From Vulgatibacter incomptus_A (GTDB lineage: Bacteria > Myxococcota > Myxococcia > Myxococcales > Vulgatibacteraceae), in contig JBEBXK010000004.1 of the NCBI GenBank assembly GCA_040391605.1, positions 87,342 to 151,341 of the forward strand: a DNA stretch of 64,000 nt, read 5' to 3'. Shown piece by piece: positions 36,501-43,943 of this stretch (the stretch's first letter is position 1; every line of letters starts with the position of its first letter). The translations under genes and the position numbers were made by a program. The notes below the pieces were generated by a model. It was given only the letters and a program-made list of their open reading frames with translations, searched no databases and had not been told where the DNA came from.

Positions 36501-38219
36501 GGTTACGGCGGGGGGGCCGAAGACCTCCACCGTCGCGGCGGCGATGGCAGGGATCGAGAGAGGGTTGGGCGAGGTAGCCATCAGCTCGAGCTCGACGCTG
36601 CCCGCCTCGTCGAAGGAGAGGGTGGTCGATCCGGTGGTCCCGGAGGGGAGCGGGTAGGTGGTGCCATGCTGATCGGCCATCGAGAGGCTGGGCACGACGC
36701 CGTCGGGATCGTCGACGACCTCCCAGCTCACGATCACGTCTTCGCCCACCGAGACCTGCGCCGGCGCCGCCGCGAAGGCGACGATCAGGGCGCCGTTGGC
36801 AGCGCTGATGGAGAAGGTGGAGGTCGCCTCGCCGGATCCGTTCGAGACTTCGATGCGGAAGTCGTGGATCCCAGCCTCGGTGATCGGGAGATCACATGAG
36901 CCGGCGGCGATGCGCTGGAGGTCCCGCGTCTCGCAGACGGTCGCGCCGCCGCTGGTGACGAGGAGGTGCGATCCGCCCACGGCCTCCCAGCTCAGGACGA
37001 GGGTCTCCCCCAACCAGAGGCGCTGCTTCGAACCCTCGAAGCTCACGATCACGGGCTCGCCTACCTCGATGGAGAGCTGCTTTGAGACGAAGTCTCCCGC
37101 CTGGTTGAAGGCGCGGAGCTCGAGCTCGGCGTTGGCGGCGAGCTGCACCTGGGCCGCGCCGCTCGTCAGCTCGGGCGCCACCTCCCAATCGATCCCGTCT
37201 ACCAGGAGCTGCACCTCGCTGGCGCCGCTCGTCTCCCACTCGACGTCGATGGTCTCGCCCGCACCTACCTGCTCCGGCGACGCGACGAAGGCGACGATCG
37301 AGGGCGGCTCCACAAGCAGGGTCTGCGCGATCGCCTCCACGTCGCCGGCCTCGTTGCGCGCGATCAGGCGGAAGGTGGTGTCCTCCGAGATGGAGACCTC
37401 CATGCCTCCCGTCGGGAGCTGCGAGGGATCGATCCAGGTCGGCTCCAGGGTGTCGGCCTCGAGGATCACCTCGGCGGCGCCCAAGACGCCTGTCCAGCTC
37501 AGCGCCACCGTGGCCTGACCCAGCTCGTCGGCGGTGGCGAAGGCCGGCGCCTCGAAGGCCTCGATCGTCGGCGCCTCGATCGGGAGCGCCTCCACCTCCA
37601 CCTCCACGGTGGCCGTCGCCTCCCGCTCGCTCTCCTCGTGGTAGGCCGTGAGGGTGAAGCGCGCGGATTCGGCGAGGAGGAGCGTCACCGACCCTTCGGC
37701 TGCGGCGGCGGGGGCGAGGTCGATCGGCTCGCCCGCCTCGTCGACGATTCGGATCCTGTCGGCGTCGGTGGTGGCCCAGGAGAGCGTGGTCTCCTCCCCT
37801 GCCCGGATCGTCGGAGGATCGGCGACGAAGGAGAGGATCTTCGGCTGGTCGGGATCCGGCGCGCTGGCCAGGGTCACTCGGAGTTCGCCGGTCGCCCGCA
37901 CGCCGCTGGGGCCTGTGGCGAACAATCTGAAGTCGGTCTCCCGGAGGATGGCGAGCTCCACCGAGCCCTCCAGGGCGGCGGGATCCTCCAGGGGGATCTC
38001 CTCGCCGTCCATGTGGAGGGAGATCTGGGTCGCGTTTCGGACGCTCCAGCTGATCCGGGAGAGGTCCCCGGCCTCCGCCACCTCGGCGGGGTCGGCGGTG
38101 AACGAGACGATCTCGGCGTCCGCCGGGGTCGTCTTCTTTCCGTCGTCGGAGCCACCGCAGGCCGCGAGGAGGAGGGTGAGGGCGACGGCAGGGGCCGCCC
38201 AGAGCTTGGGTGAGATCAT
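30522..38219 (-). CDS. Giant lipoprotein: Ig-like repeats, five nidogen-like modules, lamin-tail domain
   Basis: The true start is 38219 (AAAGGAGA upstream, signal ending LLLAACGG, Cys 21). The open frame extends to 39962 only as a shadow. The 2565-residue chain begins with eight Ig-like repeats, then nidogen-like module 1 (about 720-915). Further Ig pairs alternate with module 2 (~1210-1393), module 3 (~1590-1767) and module 4 (~1973-2160). A lamin-tail domain follows (ISELMIDPVGGTQAQWFEL, ~2200-2300), then a divergent module 5 to the end. Modules 2-4 share an inserted Cys pair (C-x-P-x-x-C) absent from module 1. No catalytic site is seen; a surface adhesin or matrix role is inferred. It is a single-gene unit with an intergenic repeat region upstream. 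Confidence 0.88.
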   Translation of the reverse strand: MISPKLWAAPAVALTLLLAACGGSDDGKKTTPADAEIVSFTADPAEVAEAGDLSRISWSVRNATQISLHMDGEEIPLEDPAALEGSVELAILRETDFRLFATGPSGVRATGELRVTLASAPDPDQPKILSFVADPPTIRAGEETTLSWATTDADRIRIVDEAGEPIDLAPAAAAEGSVTLLLAESARFTLTAYHEESEREATATVEVEVEALPIEAPTIEAFEAPAFATADELGQATVALSWTGVLGAAEVILEADTLEPTWIDPSQLPTGGMEVSISEDTTFRLIARNEAGDVEAIAQTLLVEPPSIVAFVASPEQVGAGETIDVEWETSGASEVQLLVDGIDWEVAPELTSGAAQVQLAANAELELRAFNQAGDFVSKQLSIEVGEPVIVSFEGSKQRLWLGETLVLSWEAVGGSHLLVTSGGATVCETRDLQRIAAGSCDLPITEAGIHDFRIEVSNGSGEATSTFSISAANGALIVAFAAAPAQVSVGEDVIVSWEVVDDPDGVVPSLSMADQHGTTYPLPSGTTGSTTLSFDEAGSVELELMATSPNPLSIPAIAAATVEVFGPPAVTLVASHAEFDDSVAPEVILSWTSQNAAELILHELDEVGSPRPLYTVPDAERASGSLGVRPAVATTYWIVAKNGAGADASQDVRVTVAPMEILSFTATPAEIVAGDSLVLEWTTRMAQSVDLDILSGPGLLREETQEPYLDVEALGGTHLPLGTACSTSIATYGCELFEFPDGFLFPFAGQDRDAVRVYGNGILSFDTTHTTSSSTSNSQFPTSSSYQWAHLAPFWDSLGWSDAYPAGNIHTLYDESDPRGPFVAIQWKDHGFSAHRDTASLNFEVILWQSGDVEYRYGAMERGTGTAGWENGSSATIGYQYPGSTASDTIAYNTSVRVRDPLAGRSFAYRVVPDLATSGTFEWHPYATTDSLQVGLTAVAASTETATSSVEVIVHRRAILDVVQPPPPEIDAGESFRIGWTSLFADSIEIVDGTGTVRCTSSPETVEAGFCPLEEGVPGPHTYVVRATGALGHEVERSFTVDVIRPFEIVSFDAPEEVDNGSDVTLSWVTDGDDLTVELQANGVDVPLPGGGLPSGSVVVPGLEEDTDFVLVVKNLRGIVREASRTVVVRPISLVLTASETAVRPGTSVTIQIDAESLVGLELPQVFGTLPMADVGAVPYVDIRPLPGAQQLTTNNGTTGSGLLALPTGFEFPYFGETYTQIRVFIDGYATFDTVSTAAGTGSNERLPSDASAAIKRVHLAPFWEDLDTRNIGAIWYAQPQDDEFVIQWTTMSRSTGSSTSNTYDLNFQLALFADGSFEYRYGAMTPPPTTSTLCYPSSCVEESNGSSATIGYQDPDATMGYLAHFGGSGNNAANIAYPGGLAGKTLRYQAFEGSAIITATPTETTTYTICAKTAAGTICREVVIEADFGVSYFEPSAYVVDWNQGVTLTWMSRGGSILRLYENDTLIRTESSPASMDAGIMPVVPTRDTVYTLVLEALANKATSSTSVAVRRSTLDVNVSPSSISSGDEATVSWTVGVADPSLNPVVLTPMQEDPSLFFDDLTWMTDVELLIGPDVDTGAVTFDFDEDFSFPYLGIPRSAVRVASDGFLTFDLSAASTPTNQRLPNATYQRVHLAPFWEDLHTRLNGQVLAARIDADTYVIQWNHMSLFYGSDDSNESNLNFQVVLHRDGRFEYRYGDMLPSPAGGSSTDCYPQSCENEANGSSATIGYQDTKARVAQLIHFGGTNRGASQKPIPGGLAHRSWKFTPASSSGSMTMPFDETTDLELCMIEPDSDDMVCAEPVRIDVEWGVVSFEATPNPVEPGQPVSLTWEVAAVDSFVLEENGQPLLSHPSGSIPLSGTMDVTPTENAVYTIRTTSAGRSSDVSRTVEVRTFNLDWTGPGPGQRIFPGEKVTLSWDVEALGSETPTFTVPMGELGASAGQPAAYEDVRIHPDAEELVLSGGNGYGAVILPAGFSFPYFGQDMGEFLVWADGYISFNPATTGTSVGTNLHLPNATGNNVKIHLAAFWDDLFGRANDSVWTHFDGSRYIVQWTNFNRSSGSLNGETNGNLYDLNFQIVLYPDGAFEYRYGKMDPLPPPHVNSSCHPSSCVNEVAGSSATIGYQDPTGTFGYTHHFGGSTDAATNVPVHGGLAHRSFRFDPVTSGSVEVTVGQTKDYEICAVAGSFSECKTVTIDPVANPGDLAISELMIDPVGGTQAQWFELRNLTLVPIDLQDFEIQTSSGSHPIVGSLVVPPGGFVTLASSAADVSFVPDYEYGEDLSLDFLFDTLRLNAGTATIASASWDGFWFIPRGKSLSVDPSYQRQGVVSHDDFGRWCEESAAGVGSPGVLGRGCRYPDYDVDHAADTTFFDIWTTGTAVRALAADAGVARIPVAGLAQPFFGSTMARIWASSNGWISFADVDPAGGATASPSSVPRSGTTAPAGPLLAVFWDDLRCDPSVRRCGFHYEEVLLDGEDVLILQWTNFSRGAAQGGITVQAQLWANGDIVVAFDDVYTSEAKDSTAWKYYQGSNAWVGLESADRSHGITAIHREMQPLANRTIRFLKK

Positions 38220-38500
38220 GGTGTTCTCCTTTGTCTCTGTCGTCTTTGTCGTCGGGATCGAAAAGCGATCGCCCGGACCATCGAGGGCCCTTCGGATCGT
38301 TTGACCAACAATCATTCCCAGCCTATCGAAAGGCTCGTGGCATTGCCAGCCAACCGGGCCCACCCTCGGATCCCCCTGCAAATCCAGGAGCATGGATTCG
38401 CGCGGATTTGGCGTGGCGTAGAGGGGCCCCGAGAGATAGGGGAGAGCTGGCGAACCGGCGCCCTCGCGCGAAGCGGCCTGCGTCGACAGCCCATGCAACC

Positions 38501-38595
38501 GAGAGCCAGGAGTCCGTGAAGCGGATTCACGAGCTCTCCAAGACGAAGGCGAACGAACGCCTGGAGAGAGCCCTTCGCGTGCAGCGCGAGCTCTG
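38501..38595 (+). repeat. Copy of the GTGAA...TTCAC / GCGAACGAACGCC dispersed repeat
   Basis: AGTCCGTGAAGCGGATTCAC, then GAGCTCTCC and GGCGAACGAACGCCTGGAGA, then GAGCCC and GTGCAGCGCGAGC, follows the same order as the 52711-52790 copy. It lies in the 387-bp gap between the giant lipoprotein gene and the haemoglobin gene, otherwise empty of recognisable features. The haemoglobin gene's ribosome binding site starts right after it. Confidence 0.5.
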
Positions 38596-38606
38596 AGAGG
38601 ATCGCA

Positions 38607-39029
38607 TTGAGCGGGACGAAGCCGAGTTGGACCCCTTTCCCGGGCCAGACCCCGTACGAGCAGTTGGGCGGCGAGTCGGTGGTCCGCGACCTCGCCATGC
38701 GCTTCTACGACGCGATGGACCGGGACGAGCCCGCGCTGGCGCAGCTCCATCGGCTGGATGAGGCGGGGCGGGTTCACCCCGAGAGCCGCGAGCACTTCGC
38801 CCTCTTCCTCCTCTTCTGGTTGGGCGGCCCCAGCCACTACCTCGAGCAGCGGGGCCATCCGATGCTCCGGGCCCGCCACGCCCCCTTTCCGGTGGATGAC
38901 GCGATGCGCGATGCCTGGCTTCGGGCCATGGAGACCGCCCTGGACGAGCTGGGGATCAGCGGCGAGGTGCGGGAGTTCCTGGACGGCCGCTTCGCACACG
39001 TGGCGGGCTTTCTCCGTAACGTCCCGTAA
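38607..39029 (+). CDS. Truncated haemoglobin (group II-like globin)
   Basis: The 140-residue globin has the TrHb start YEQLGGESVVRDLAMRFYDAM and the helix E region FLLFWLGGPSHYLEQRGHP. The proximal-His segment MLRARHAPFPVDDAMRDAWL is the most conserved part of the family. Group II globins bind O2/NO and act in NO detoxification or redox chemistry. The start is TTG at 38607 with GAGAGG six bases before it. It lies between two surface-lipoprotein genes with no clear partner. Confidence 0.9.
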   Translation: MSGTKPSWTPFPGQTPYEQLGGESVVRDLAMRFYDAMDRDEPALAQLHRLDEAGRVHPESREHFALFLLFWLGGPSHYLEQRGHPMLRARHAPFPVDDAMRDAWLRAMETALDELGISGEVREFLDGRFAHVAGFLRNVP

Positions 39030-39149
39030 GGGGCCCGTCGTTCCGGGTGGTCCCGGGGGGCGGGAGCGGTGGCCCCCTTGCCAATCGCCCGGGGGGCGAG
39101 GATGATGGTCGGGCTGCCACCGCCGAGCGATCGGCAAGGGGTGTCCGAC

Positions 39150-42100
39150 ATGAGCCTGATTCGTTCGCTTCACGTGTGTTTGTGTGCCACCTGGATGCTG
39201 ACTGTAGTCCTTGCGTTTGGCTGTGGGGGCGAGAGCGGGCCCCCGCTGAACCCCGGCGATCCCCAGCCCGGCGACAGCCGCTTCGCGTCGGCGGATGGCT
39301 ACCAGGGCCAGCCCGCGTCCCGGGGGACCGACGACATGGCCGATGGTGCTCCTTCCCCGGAGGCGGGCGCCGGCGGAAGTGGCGGAGACGACGGCCGCAC
39401 CGTGGAAGAAGGCGATATCTACCGGGCCTTCGGGGCGGATCTCCTCCTCAACGTCAACTACTACCGCGGCCTCCAGGTGATCGAGCTCTCCGATCTCTCC
39501 GCACCCGCCGTCATCGGCCGCGTCGAGATCAGCGGCTACCCCGTCGAGCTCTACGTGGTCGGCAGCCGCGCCTTCATCCTCCTCAACGACTGGCGGGGCT
39601 ACTACGGCAGCCGCTACGACACCGCGGTGCAGGCGGCCTCCGGTGGCGTGGTGGTCTCGGTGGATCTCAGCGATCCCGCCGCTCCCGTCATCGTCGACCA
39701 GGCGGTGGTGCCCGGCTCCATCTACAAGAGCCGGCTCACCCGAGGCGGAGGGCAGGAGTCCCTCTACGTGGTCGCGCAGCAATACGGCTACGTCGCGAAT
39801 CCATCGGGCGGATCGAGCTGGACCACCAGCACGGTGGTGAAGAGCTTCCACCTCGGCGGCGGGCTGATCGCCCCCCAGACCGAGCTCGAACTCGGCGGGT
39901 GGATCACCGACATCCAGGCCACCCCCGAGGCGCTGCTGGTCGCGCGCAGCGATTGGAACCACAGCAGCGGCCGGAGCCTCGTCTCGATCATCGACATCTC
40001 CCGCCCGGATGGCGTGATGGTCGAAGGCGGCGAGGTGCAGGTGGCGGGGCCCGTCAACAACCAGTTCAACCTCGATCTACGCGATGGGATCCTCCGGGTG
40101 GTCTCGAGCAGGAATTGGGGCTCATCGTCTTCCAACTCGAACCACATCGAGACCTTCGACGCGACCGACTTCGACAACCTCGTCCCCATCGACTCCAAGA
40201 GCTTCGGTCCCAACGAAGATCTCTTCGGGACCATCTTCCTTGGCAACTCGGCGTTCTTCGTCACCTACGAGCGGCAAGATCCCTTCCACGCCTTCGAGAT
40301 CTCCGACGCCGGCATCGCCACCGAGAAGTCGCAGTTCATCGTCTCCGGCTGGAACGACTTCTTCCGTTCCACCTTCGACGATCAGCGGCTGATTGGAATC
40401 GGCGTGGAGGACACCGGCGGCAGGACCATGGCGGTGAGCCTCTATGACATCACCGATCTCGAGAATGCCAATCCGCTGATCCAGCGGGTGGAGGTCGACG
40501 CCGCGTCGAGCTGGTCGGAAGCGAGCTGGGATCATCGGGCCTTCTCAGTGGTGGAGGACGCCATCCACGTCCCGGGGCCTGGCGGGGTCGACGAGACCGG
40601 GCTGATCCTCCTCCCCTACTCGAGCTGGGATTCCTCCTCTTGGGTCGCCGGGGTGCAGATCTTCACCTTCTCCCAAGACACCCTCTCCCGCCGCGGCACG
40701 ATGAACCACGGCAGCCAGGTGCGGCGCAGCTTCCTCACCGCGGGTGGCGCCACCGCCAACCTCTCGGAGGAGGCGCTGAGCCTCTACTCCACCGCGACCC
40801 CGGATCAGCCCGCCGAGCTCGGGCGCCTGGATCTCGCGCCGAGCTACAGTGGGCTCCTCTCCTTCGGCAGCCACCTCACCCGGCTGCGCGAGGCGAGCGG
40901 GAGCTGGTACGGCGCGCGAGGCGCTGACGGCCAACGTCCCTCCACCGTGCAGATCATTCCGGCGGGCGAGCATCCGGATACCGCGGCGCCAGTCGCCTCC
41001 TTCGACGTACCGGCAGGATCCACCCTCCACAAGCTGGGCGATCTCCTGGTGGCGGTCTCCACGACGCCGGTCGATCCATGGGCAGAGCCGCCGGTCTGGG
41101 AGACCACCCTGCAGAGCTTCGACCTCTCGACGCCCTCTCGACCCGAGCCCCGCGGCGCGCTGGTGACGAGAGATCTCCCTGTCGGTGGATACGACTATTA
41201 CTACTACGGTGATATGGACTGCTTCGACTGCGGATACGGCTATTACCCCTACGGCCGCTCGGCGCCGGAGGTCCACGCGGTCGGAGACTCCCTGGTCTTC
41301 GTGAGGCAGGAGCCGGGGAGCACCCTCCTCGGCACCGCCCAGGTCTGTCACAGCTACATGTCAAACTACCGGAGCTGCTATGGGCAGCCCGGGACCTGCA
41401 ACGACACCTCCGGATACCAGACCTGCACCACCTTCGAGGGGCAGACCAGCTGCTACGGCTCGTTCCGATCGTGCACCTACACCGACGGCCAACTCGAGAG
41501 CTGCGTCCAGGTCGACCCCTCTCAGGTCCAGGCCACCGAGTCCTGCTATCCACAGGAGGTCCGACGGTATTGGTCGCGCTTCGAGCTTCGAGCGGTCAGC
41601 TTCCGCCAGCCCAACGCCCCCAGCCTCGGCGCAAAGATGCAGGCGCCGCTGGGCGAGGAGGCGGTGACGGTGGTGCCCAGCGGCGACCTCCTCTTCCTCT
41701 CGTATAAGAAGCCCATCCAGATCGCCGGCGATTCACGGCCCTACGTGCAGTATTTCATGAAGGCGGTCACGGCCGGTGCCTCGGGATCGCTCACCGCGGG
41801 CAGCGCGATCAACGTCCCCGGCGAGCTCCTGCAGGTCCAGGGCAACACCGCCTTCACCAGGGATTACGTCTGGGGCAGCACCGCGCTGGAGACGGCGGTG
41901 GCCCGGGTGCGGCTCGCCGGCGCCACGGCCTATCTCGAGGCACATCGACGCTTCCCGGATCGGATCGTCGACTCGACCCGCCTCGATGGAGCGGGCCACC
42001 TCCTGGTGGGCCATCGCGGCGATTGGAGATCAGACGCCCCCTCGATTCGATCGGGCGGCGCGTCCTCGAGCGACTCCTCCACCACGGACTCCTCGTACAT

Positions 42101-42404
42101 GGAGCAGAGGCTGACGATCCTGGACGCCGCTTCGACCTCCTTCTCGGAGCTCGCCACCGTGGCGGTGGACGATTGGGCCTCGCTGCGGGACGCCCGGGCA
42201 GGACGCGCGCTCTTCGAGGTGCCAGGTGGACTGCTGGTCTTCAACCTCGACCAGCCGACGGCGCCCTACCCCCAGGCCTTCTTCGCCCTCCGCGGCTGGC
42301 CCACCGGGCTGCTGATGGAAGGACGGAAGATCATCGTCCCCGCCGGTCCCTACGGCATCTACCAGCTCGGCCTCGACGACACGAACCTCCTCGAGGCTCG
42401 CTGA
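39150..42404 (+). CDS. Secreted lipoprotein with beta-propeller domain (Beta_propel type)
   Basis: The start at 39150 is preceded by AAGGGG and gives a lipoprotein signal (TVVLAFGCGG, Cys 25). The chain has 1084 residues. After an acidic Gly-rich linker, it has repeated blades (DLLLNVNYYRGLQVIELSDL, VGSRAFILLNDW, GGVVVSVDLSDPAAPVIVDQ, HIETFDATDF). These are typical of the secreted beta-propeller family with C-terminal propeller domain seen in bacteria and archaea. Residues ~690-710 are Tyr/Gly rich, and ~730-805 form an inserted segment with about 11 Cys that probably makes disulphides. It is probably cell-surface and of unknown ligand. A hairpin lies just past its stop. Confidence 0.8.
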   Translation: MSLIRSLHVCLCATWMLTVVLAFGCGGESGPPLNPGDPQPGDSRFASADGYQGQPASRGTDDMADGAPSPEAGAGGSGGDDGRTVEEGDIYRAFGADLLLNVNYYRGLQVIELSDLSAPAVIGRVEISGYPVELYVVGSRAFILLNDWRGYYGSRYDTAVQAASGGVVVSVDLSDPAAPVIVDQAVVPGSIYKSRLTRGGGQESLYVVAQQYGYVANPSGGSSWTTSTVVKSFHLGGGLIAPQTELELGGWITDIQATPEALLVARSDWNHSSGRSLVSIIDISRPDGVMVEGGEVQVAGPVNNQFNLDLRDGILRVVSSRNWGSSSSNSNHIETFDATDFDNLVPIDSKSFGPNEDLFGTIFLGNSAFFVTYERQDPFHAFEISDAGIATEKSQFIVSGWNDFFRSTFDDQRLIGIGVEDTGGRTMAVSLYDITDLENANPLIQRVEVDAASSWSEASWDHRAFSVVEDAIHVPGPGGVDETGLILLPYSSWDSSSWVAGVQIFTFSQDTLSRRGTMNHGSQVRRSFLTAGGATANLSEEALSLYSTATPDQPAELGRLDLAPSYSGLLSFGSHLTRLREASGSWYGARGADGQRPSTVQIIPAGEHPDTAAPVASFDVPAGSTLHKLGDLLVAVSTTPVDPWAEPPVWETTLQSFDLSTPSRPEPRGALVTRDLPVGGYDYYYYGDMDCFDCGYGYYPYGRSAPEVHAVGDSLVFVRQEPGSTLLGTAQVCHSYMSNYRSCYGQPGTCNDTSGYQTCTTFEGQTSCYGSFRSCTYTDGQLESCVQVDPSQVQATESCYPQEVRRYWSRFELRAVSFRQPNAPSLGAKMQAPLGEEAVTVVPSGDLLFLSYKKPIQIAGDSRPYVQYFMKAVTAGASGSLTAGSAINVPGELLQVQGNTAFTRDYVWGSTALETAVARVRLAGATAYLEAHRRFPDRIVDSTRLDGAGHLLVGHRGDWRSDAPSIRSGGASSSDSSTTDSSYMEQRLTILDAASTSFSELATVAVDDWASLRDARAGRALFEVPGGLLVFNLDQPTAPYPQAFFALRGWPTGLLMEGRKIIVPAGPYGIYQLGLDDTNLLEAR

Positions 42405-42411
42405 CGGCATC

Positions 42412-42487
42412 GCCCCCGCTCATCTCGGAGCGGGGGCCGTTGACTCTCCGCCGTCTACCCGCCGAAGGCGAAGTAGACGGCGGAGAG
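42412..42487. terminator. Two adjacent stem-loops between convergent lipoprotein genes
   Basis: The first stem is GCCCCCGCT (42412-42420) with AGCGGGGGC (42429-42437), 8 bp after the propeller gene stop. The second is a perfect 15-bp stem CTCTCCGCCGTCTAC (42444-42458) with its complement at 42473-42487, and it spans the last codons and stop (42455) of the PNGase-like gene. The T-tracts are weak, so factor-dependent or mutual termination is possible. Confidence 0.6.
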
Positions 42488-43630
42488 ACGCCAGGAGCCG
42501 CCATCGGCGACGTCGGCGATGTCCCAGGAGAAGGTGTGGGCGCCGGGGCGGCTGAAGATGGGCGTGTTGATCCAGGTCTCGGGGGGCGTGACCGAGCCCG
42601 GGCACCAGTTGGCGCGGGAGGCCCGGACGCTCCGGATGTCGCCGCAGGGGTTCTCCAGGCAGTAGTCGAACTCGTTGAGGGGCGGCGTGGTGTTGGTCGT
42701 CAGGGTGCAGCCGAGCGCGCAATCGTCGCGCCACGGCGTGAACGAGTCGAACTCCTCGCCATCGACGAAGATCGTGTGCCGGCGCTTGCAGAACTCGTCC
42801 GCGTGGCCGATGCACGCGGTGTCGGCGGCGCCGCCTCCGTGACCGGTGACCCGATACTCGATCCTGGAGCCCTTGGTCCCCTCGGGGACCGTGAAGGGGA
42901 TCGCCTCGATGGGCCCACCTGACGCGGTCTGGTTGAGGTTGGCCAGGGGGATCACGGCGAGCACCTCCCGAGGCGCCTCCCCGGGCACCATCGCCAGGTG
43001 GGCGCTCACGTTCCAGCCGCCGTTGGAGCCGCTCACCTGCCCTGCTCCATCCGACCAGGTGGAGATGGTGGTGCGGATCCGATGGAGGCCCGGGAGGCCG
43101 TTGGCGAGGTCGGTGATGTCGATCTCGAAGCTCATCGGGCCACCGAAGGGCGTGATGGCCCGGACCAACTCGATGGCCGGCGCCTCGCCGTCCGCCTCGG
43201 GCGGATCCAGGAGGAACTCGAAGTTGCGATCGTAGGCGTCGCAATCCGCGGGCCAGTTCTGGCCCTGGGGTGGCGGGTTGGTCACCCACGTCGAGAAGGG
43301 GTAGCAGGTGGACTCGAGCTGCACCACCAGGGTCGCCCGGGCGAAGGGACCGGCGCCGAAGTCGACGGCCTCGGTGGCGGCCTGAAAGTTCGGCAGCTCG
43401 GACTTGCTGTTGATCCGCGCCCGATCGAAGACAAGGACCTCGTAGGGCTCCAGCACCTCGATGCCGCCGGAGCCGCCCTCCCCGCCCCCCGATCCGCCGG
43501 TGCCGCCGGTGCCCGGCGTTCCTCCCGAACCGCCGCCCTTCCCACCCGGCCCCGGGGAGTCCGAAGACTCACATCCGGCGGCGACCAGGGCCAGGGCCGC
43601 GACGAGCCCTGCCATCCAAGCGTTACGCAT
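42455..43630 (-). CDS. PNGase F-like peptide-N-glycosidase lipoprotein
   Basis: The start at 43630 has GGGAG upstream; the signal ends LVAAGC (Cys 20), followed by a Gly-rich linker (residues 27-57). Residues ~60-391 show both jelly-roll domains of PNGase F. The first holds CDAYDRN, where D134 aligns with catalytic Asp60 of the Elizabethkingia enzyme, plus the AITPFGGPMSFEIDITDL block. The second holds GHADEFCKRRHTIFVDG (E279 aligns with catalytic Glu206) and RASRANWCPG. The third important residue (Glu118, in TETW) is replaced by Ser190 in TISTW. It would remove N-linked glycans from glycoproteins outside the cell or, if weak, bind them. The alignment is by eye from memory of the family. Confidence 0.75.
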   Translation of the reverse strand: MRNAWMAGLVAALALVAAGCESSDSPGPGGKGGGSGGTPGTGGTGGSGGGEGGSGGIEVLEPYEVLVFDRARINSKSELPNFQAATEAVDFGAGPFARATLVVQLESTCYPFSTWVTNPPPQGQNWPADCDAYDRNFEFLLDPPEADGEAPAIELVRAITPFGGPMSFEIDITDLANGLPGLHRIRTTISTWSDGAGQVSGSNGGWNVSAHLAMVPGEAPREVLAVIPLANLNQTASGGPIEAIPFTVPEGTKGSRIEYRVTGHGGGAADTACIGHADEFCKRRHTIFVDGEEFDSFTPWRDDCALGCTLTTNTTPPLNEFDYCLENPCGDIRSVRASRANWCPGSVTPPETWINTPIFSRPGAHTFSWDIADVADGGSWRLSAVYFAFGG

Positions 43631-43778
43631 ACGAACTCCCATTCAAATTGGACTTGAGCGGCGGAGTCTACCGCAGCCAAGCGTGTTGCTGCGATGTTCG
43701 ATCCCCTCCCGGCCGAGCCGACCTCCATCTCGGTCAGAGAGAGAGCGCGAAAGGCGAAGAGGTCCGGCAGATCGGGGC

Positions 43779-43890
43779 GCTGCGAAGCTCGACCTCGAGA
43801 GGCCGTCTGCAGACGATGGATTCGCTGCGAAGCTCGCTTTCGAGAGGCCGCGTCAGACGGTGGATTCGCTGCGAAGCTCGATCTCGAACC
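43779..43890. repeat. About 45-bp tandem repeat, 2.5 copies
   Basis: Units start at 43779, 43824 and 43868, each with GCTGCGAAGCTCG and then CTCGAGAGGCC..CAGACGATGGATTC-like sequence. The surrounding 313 bp between the PNGase-like and RCC1-repeat genes contain no other recognisable feature. The repeat is non-coding as far as can be seen. Confidence 0.7.
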
Positions 43891-43943
43891 CACCGATGAG
43901 GAGCGCTCGACGGCGGACGACCGACAGGGTCAGGAGGTTCACC

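Noticed and set aside
38220..39962. Upstream extension of the giant lipoprotein frame
   Set aside because: The extension crosses the haemoglobin gene on the other strand and precedes a clean lipoprotein signal with a strong ribosome binding site at 38219.
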